Source: Paracoccus saliphilus (GTDB lineage Bacteria > Pseudomonadota > Alphaproteobacteria > Rhodobacterales > Rhodobacteraceae). From it: 64,000 bases of DNA. The notes under the pieces were generated by a model, which worked only from the letters and a program-made list of their open reading frames with translations, was not told the DNA's origin and made no database searches. The stretch lies in NCBI RefSeq assembly GCF_028553805.1, contig NZ_CP067140.1, positions 4,314,449 through 4,378,448 on the forward strand. The letters are read 5' to 3'. The position numbers and the translations under genes were made by a program. Positions 62,263 through 64,000 of the stretch are shown piece by piece; position 1 is the stretch's first letter; each line of letters opens with the position of its first letter.

Positions 62263-63039
62263 ATGGCTTACGAAACGATTATCGTGGAAATCGAGGACGA
62301 GATTGCCCTGATTCGGCTCAATCGTCCCGAGGCTCGCAATGCGCTTAACAGTCAGCTGCTTGACGAGCTGTCCGAGGCGCTGACCAAGGCCGACCGAAAC
62401 GACAAGGTGCGCTGCATCGTGCTGACCGGCAGTGAAAAGGCTTTCGCTGCCGGCGCCGATATCAAGGAAATGTCCGAGAAAACCTTTGTCGAAGCCTATG
62501 GCGAAGATCTCTTTGGCGAAAAGATCGATGCGATTCAGCGTGTGCGCAAACCGATCATCGCTGCAGTCAGTGGATACGCCTTGGGCGGTGGCTGCGAATT
62601 GGCCATGATCTGTGACTTCATCATCTGTGCCGAGAACGCCAAGTTCGGGCAGCCGGAGATCAATCTCGGTGTTGTCGCGGGAATCGGCGGCACTCAAAGG
62701 CTGACCCGATTCGTTGGCAAGGCCAAGGCGATGGATATGAACTTGACCGGGCGTTTCATGGATGCCGCCGAGGCCGAACGTTCCGGCCTTGTCAGCCGCG
62801 TCGTGCCGACGCCGAAACTGATTCCCGAGGCCATGGCGGCGGCGCATAAGATTGCCGAGAAATCTGCCGTCACGATCAAAGCCGTCAAGGAATCGGTCAA
62901 TCGGTCTTATGAAACCACGTTGCGCGAAGGGCTCTTGTTCGAGCGCCGCACTTTCCATTCGATGTTCGCGACCGAAGATCAGAAAGAGGGCATGGCCGCC
63001 TTCATGGAAAAACGCGAAGCGCAATTCCGCGACAAATAA
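62263..63039 (+). CDS. Enoyl-CoA hydratase
   Basis: Crotonase-family hydratase of beta-oxidation. Seen: oxyanion-hole residues in [10 protein letters not shown] and [17 protein letters not shown], catalytic Glu-type residues in CELAM and [25 protein letters not shown]; 258 residues. ATG at 62263 with GAGG 9 nt upstream. The pair hydratase-rpsT preceding dnaA is a usual Rhodobacterales order. Confidence 0.92.
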   Translation: MAYETIIVEIEDEIALIRLNRPEARNALNSQLLDELSEALTKADRNDKVRCIVLTGSEKAFAAGADIKEMSEKTFVEAYGEDLFGEKIDAIQRVRKPIIAAVSGYALGGGCELAMICDFIICAENAKFGQPEINLGVVAGIGGTQRLTRFVGKAKAMDMNLTGRFMDAAEAERSGLVSRVVPTPKLIPEAMAAAHKIAEKSAVTIKAVKESVNRSYETTLREGLLFERRTFHSMFATEDQKEGMAAFMEKREAQFRDK

Positions 63040-63102
63040 GTCGCATTTCACGAAGGGGTTGGCCAGGTAGTCGGGACAGGTAAAAGAATCAGCCAGCAAC
63101 TG

Positions 63103-63131
63103 TTGACTTGAAACGGGGCCGGGCGTAGAAG
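63103..63131 (+). promoter_or_regulatory. Probable rpsT promoter
   Basis: TTGACT (63103-63108), 17-nt spacer, TAGAAG (63126-63131), resembling the sigma-70 TTGACA-N17-TATAAT pattern; 45 nt before the rpsT ATG. Confidence 0.6.
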
Positions 63132-63176
63132 CGCGGCTTCAAGAATTTACCCGAAAACAGTCGGAACCGCATACAC

Positions 63177-63446
63177 ATGGCCAATACGCCCCAATCCAAA
63201 AAGCGCGCACGCCAGACCCTGCGCAGCACCGAGGTCAACAAAGCCCGCCGGTCGCGCATTCGTACTTTTGTGCGCAAGGTCGAAGAGGCAATTGCCACTG
63301 GCAATGCCGAAGGCGCTCGCGAAGCCCTGAAAACCGCTCAGCCTGAACTGATGCGGGGTGTCACCAAGGGTGTCTACCACAAGAATACTGCATCGCGGAA
63401 AATGTCGCGCTTGTCAGCCCGTGTGAAGGCGCTTTCTGCTGCCTGA
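63177..63446 (+). CDS. rpsT: 30S ribosomal protein S20
   Basis: Small-subunit protein binding 16S rRNA. Seen: [39 protein letters not shown], the basic helical S20 start, and [26 protein letters not shown]; 89 residues. Probable own promoter 45 nt upstream and a strong hairpin 60 nt after the stop. Confidence 0.97.
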   Translation: MANTPQSKKRARQTLRSTEVNKARRSRIRTFVRKVEEAIATGNAEGAREALKTAQPELMRGVTKGVYHKNTASRKMSRLSARVKALSAA

Positions 63447-63506
63447 ATCGTGCGTTGCACGATACGCAAAAAACGCTTTGATACGGCACAGTAAGACCCT
63501 GTTTCC

Positions 63507-63543
63507 AACAACGGGCGCGCAGTTCTCCTGCGCGCCCGTTGTT
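63507..63543 (+). terminator. Long perfect hairpin after rpsT
   Basis: 16-bp perfect stem AACAACGGGCGCGCAG / CTGCGCGCCCGTTGTT with loop TTCTC; 60 nt after the rpsT stop. It lacks a long T run (CGCTTGT follows), like other stems in this genome. Confidence 0.8.
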
Positions 63544-64000
63544 CGCTTGTGCACCTGCAGAAAATGACTAAATCGTTCATTTTGAACGGTTTTGAATTTT
63601 TCACTTATGAGTCAAAGGCCTTGCAGATTCGCTGACGAACAATGTCTGTCAAGCGCATAGTTCAGTTGCACGATCGGCTTCACTGATGCAAATTTTAGCC
63701 TGCGATTCACATCGCACTTTGGGGGACAGGTCGCACTGAAAGCCGGAAATTGATTCGGTGTTTCTTGTGTGATCGGGCGCTGAAAGAGACCACCTCTTCT
63801 GCCCTCGGACCTACGGCGGTCGGCTGCCACCGGCCTCTGTATGTCCTTGTCGTTTGATTGGTACGGGTCAGAACCCGGTGCAGCGACCGCAGCGCGGTCG
63901 CTCGGTGTTCTGTTGCCTGTCAAATCCCTCAAGGAAAAGCAGGGGGTTCTTGCCACTCGATGTGGTGGGGAACAAGACAGGATAAAGGCTGGGCGACGAG
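63544..64000. promoter_or_regulatory. Probable dnaA upstream region (no gene recognised)
   Basis: No credible gene in this gap to the window end; the one open frame on the minus strand has no family features. Nested inverted repeats lie at 63561-63583 (AAAATGA...TCATTTT) and 63574-63588 (CGTTCA-TTT-TGAACG). GANTC sites occur at 63609, 63626, 63704 and 63752. A 9-bp stem AGCGACCGC / GCGGTCGCT (63882-63902) follows. Gene order enoyl-CoA hydratase-rpsT suggests dnaA lies next; that is inference. Confidence 0.45.

Noticed and set aside
63612..63956. 114-codon open frame on the minus strand at the window end
   Set aside because: No family features, sits in a region of inverted repeats; start context poor.

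Overview
This GC-rich window comes from an alphaproteobacterium of the order Rhodobacterales and looks most like Paracoccus. The grounds are the gene orders rho-mnmE-mnmG-rsmG-parA-parB, hemW-ridA-rdgB-rph facing hrcA-grpE, nepR-ecfG facing phyR, and a glutathione-linked formaldehyde oxidation cluster next to a lanthanide-type methanol dehydrogenase (xoxFGJ). No insertion sequence, prophage, CRISPR array, tRNA or rRNA gene was seen. Species assignment is inference; no search was run.

Layout. 1-7.5 kb: start of cysD (cut by the window edge), the 5-oxoprolinase genes pxpBCA, an AlkB-type hydroxylase, mutY, a DciA-like gene, a DsbA-like oxidoreductase and a drug/metabolite exporter. 7.8-11 kb: a glycine betaine/choline-type ABC importer. 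11-17.1 kb: carB, then a small flagellin island (fliC, flaF, flbT, DUF1217). 17.6-22.3 kb: xthA, an MFS transporter, rhomboid protease, Trm112-like, LON-domain and thioredoxin-TPR genes. 22.4-26.9 kb: a pqiAABC-type intermembrane lipid transport operon. 26.9-30.4 kb: the general stress response module (HWE/HisKA_2 kinase, ecfG, nepR, phyR).

30.4-41.2 kb is the chromosomal origin region. dnaQ-coaE-aroE run left and hemJ-rho-mnmE-mnmG-rsmG-parA-parB run right from an AT-rich 0.5 kb gap (33490-33982) with at least six near-consensus DnaA boxes and five GANTC sites; I call this oriC. Two perfect 16-bp parS sites lie inside the first codons of mnmG and rsmG, just before parAB. The window ends in what is probably the upstream region of dnaA (after the enoyl-CoA hydratase and rpsT genes), about 30 kb from oriC.

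47-62 kb is a C1-metabolism block. XoxF oxidises methanol in the periplasm, passing electrons to cytochrome XoxG. Gfa, FlhA and FghA turn formaldehyde into formate through glutathione. XoxJ, a CXXCW protein, an SRPBCC protein and two beta-propellers are accessory periplasmic proteins. The ABC module at 57.2-62.2 kb matches the PQQ-alcohol-associated (Ped/Lut) transporters implicated in lanthanide uptake, and includes an unusual Asp/Glu-rich periplasmic protein.

The most novel signal is a dispersed intergenic element of about 145 bp present three times (17419-17567, 46905-47048, 56329-56477). Each copy has four or five tandem 11-bp units with core TGTGYAC, a conserved CCCAG segment, and a GCAACG...CGTTGC inverted repeat. 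All three copies point away from oriC.
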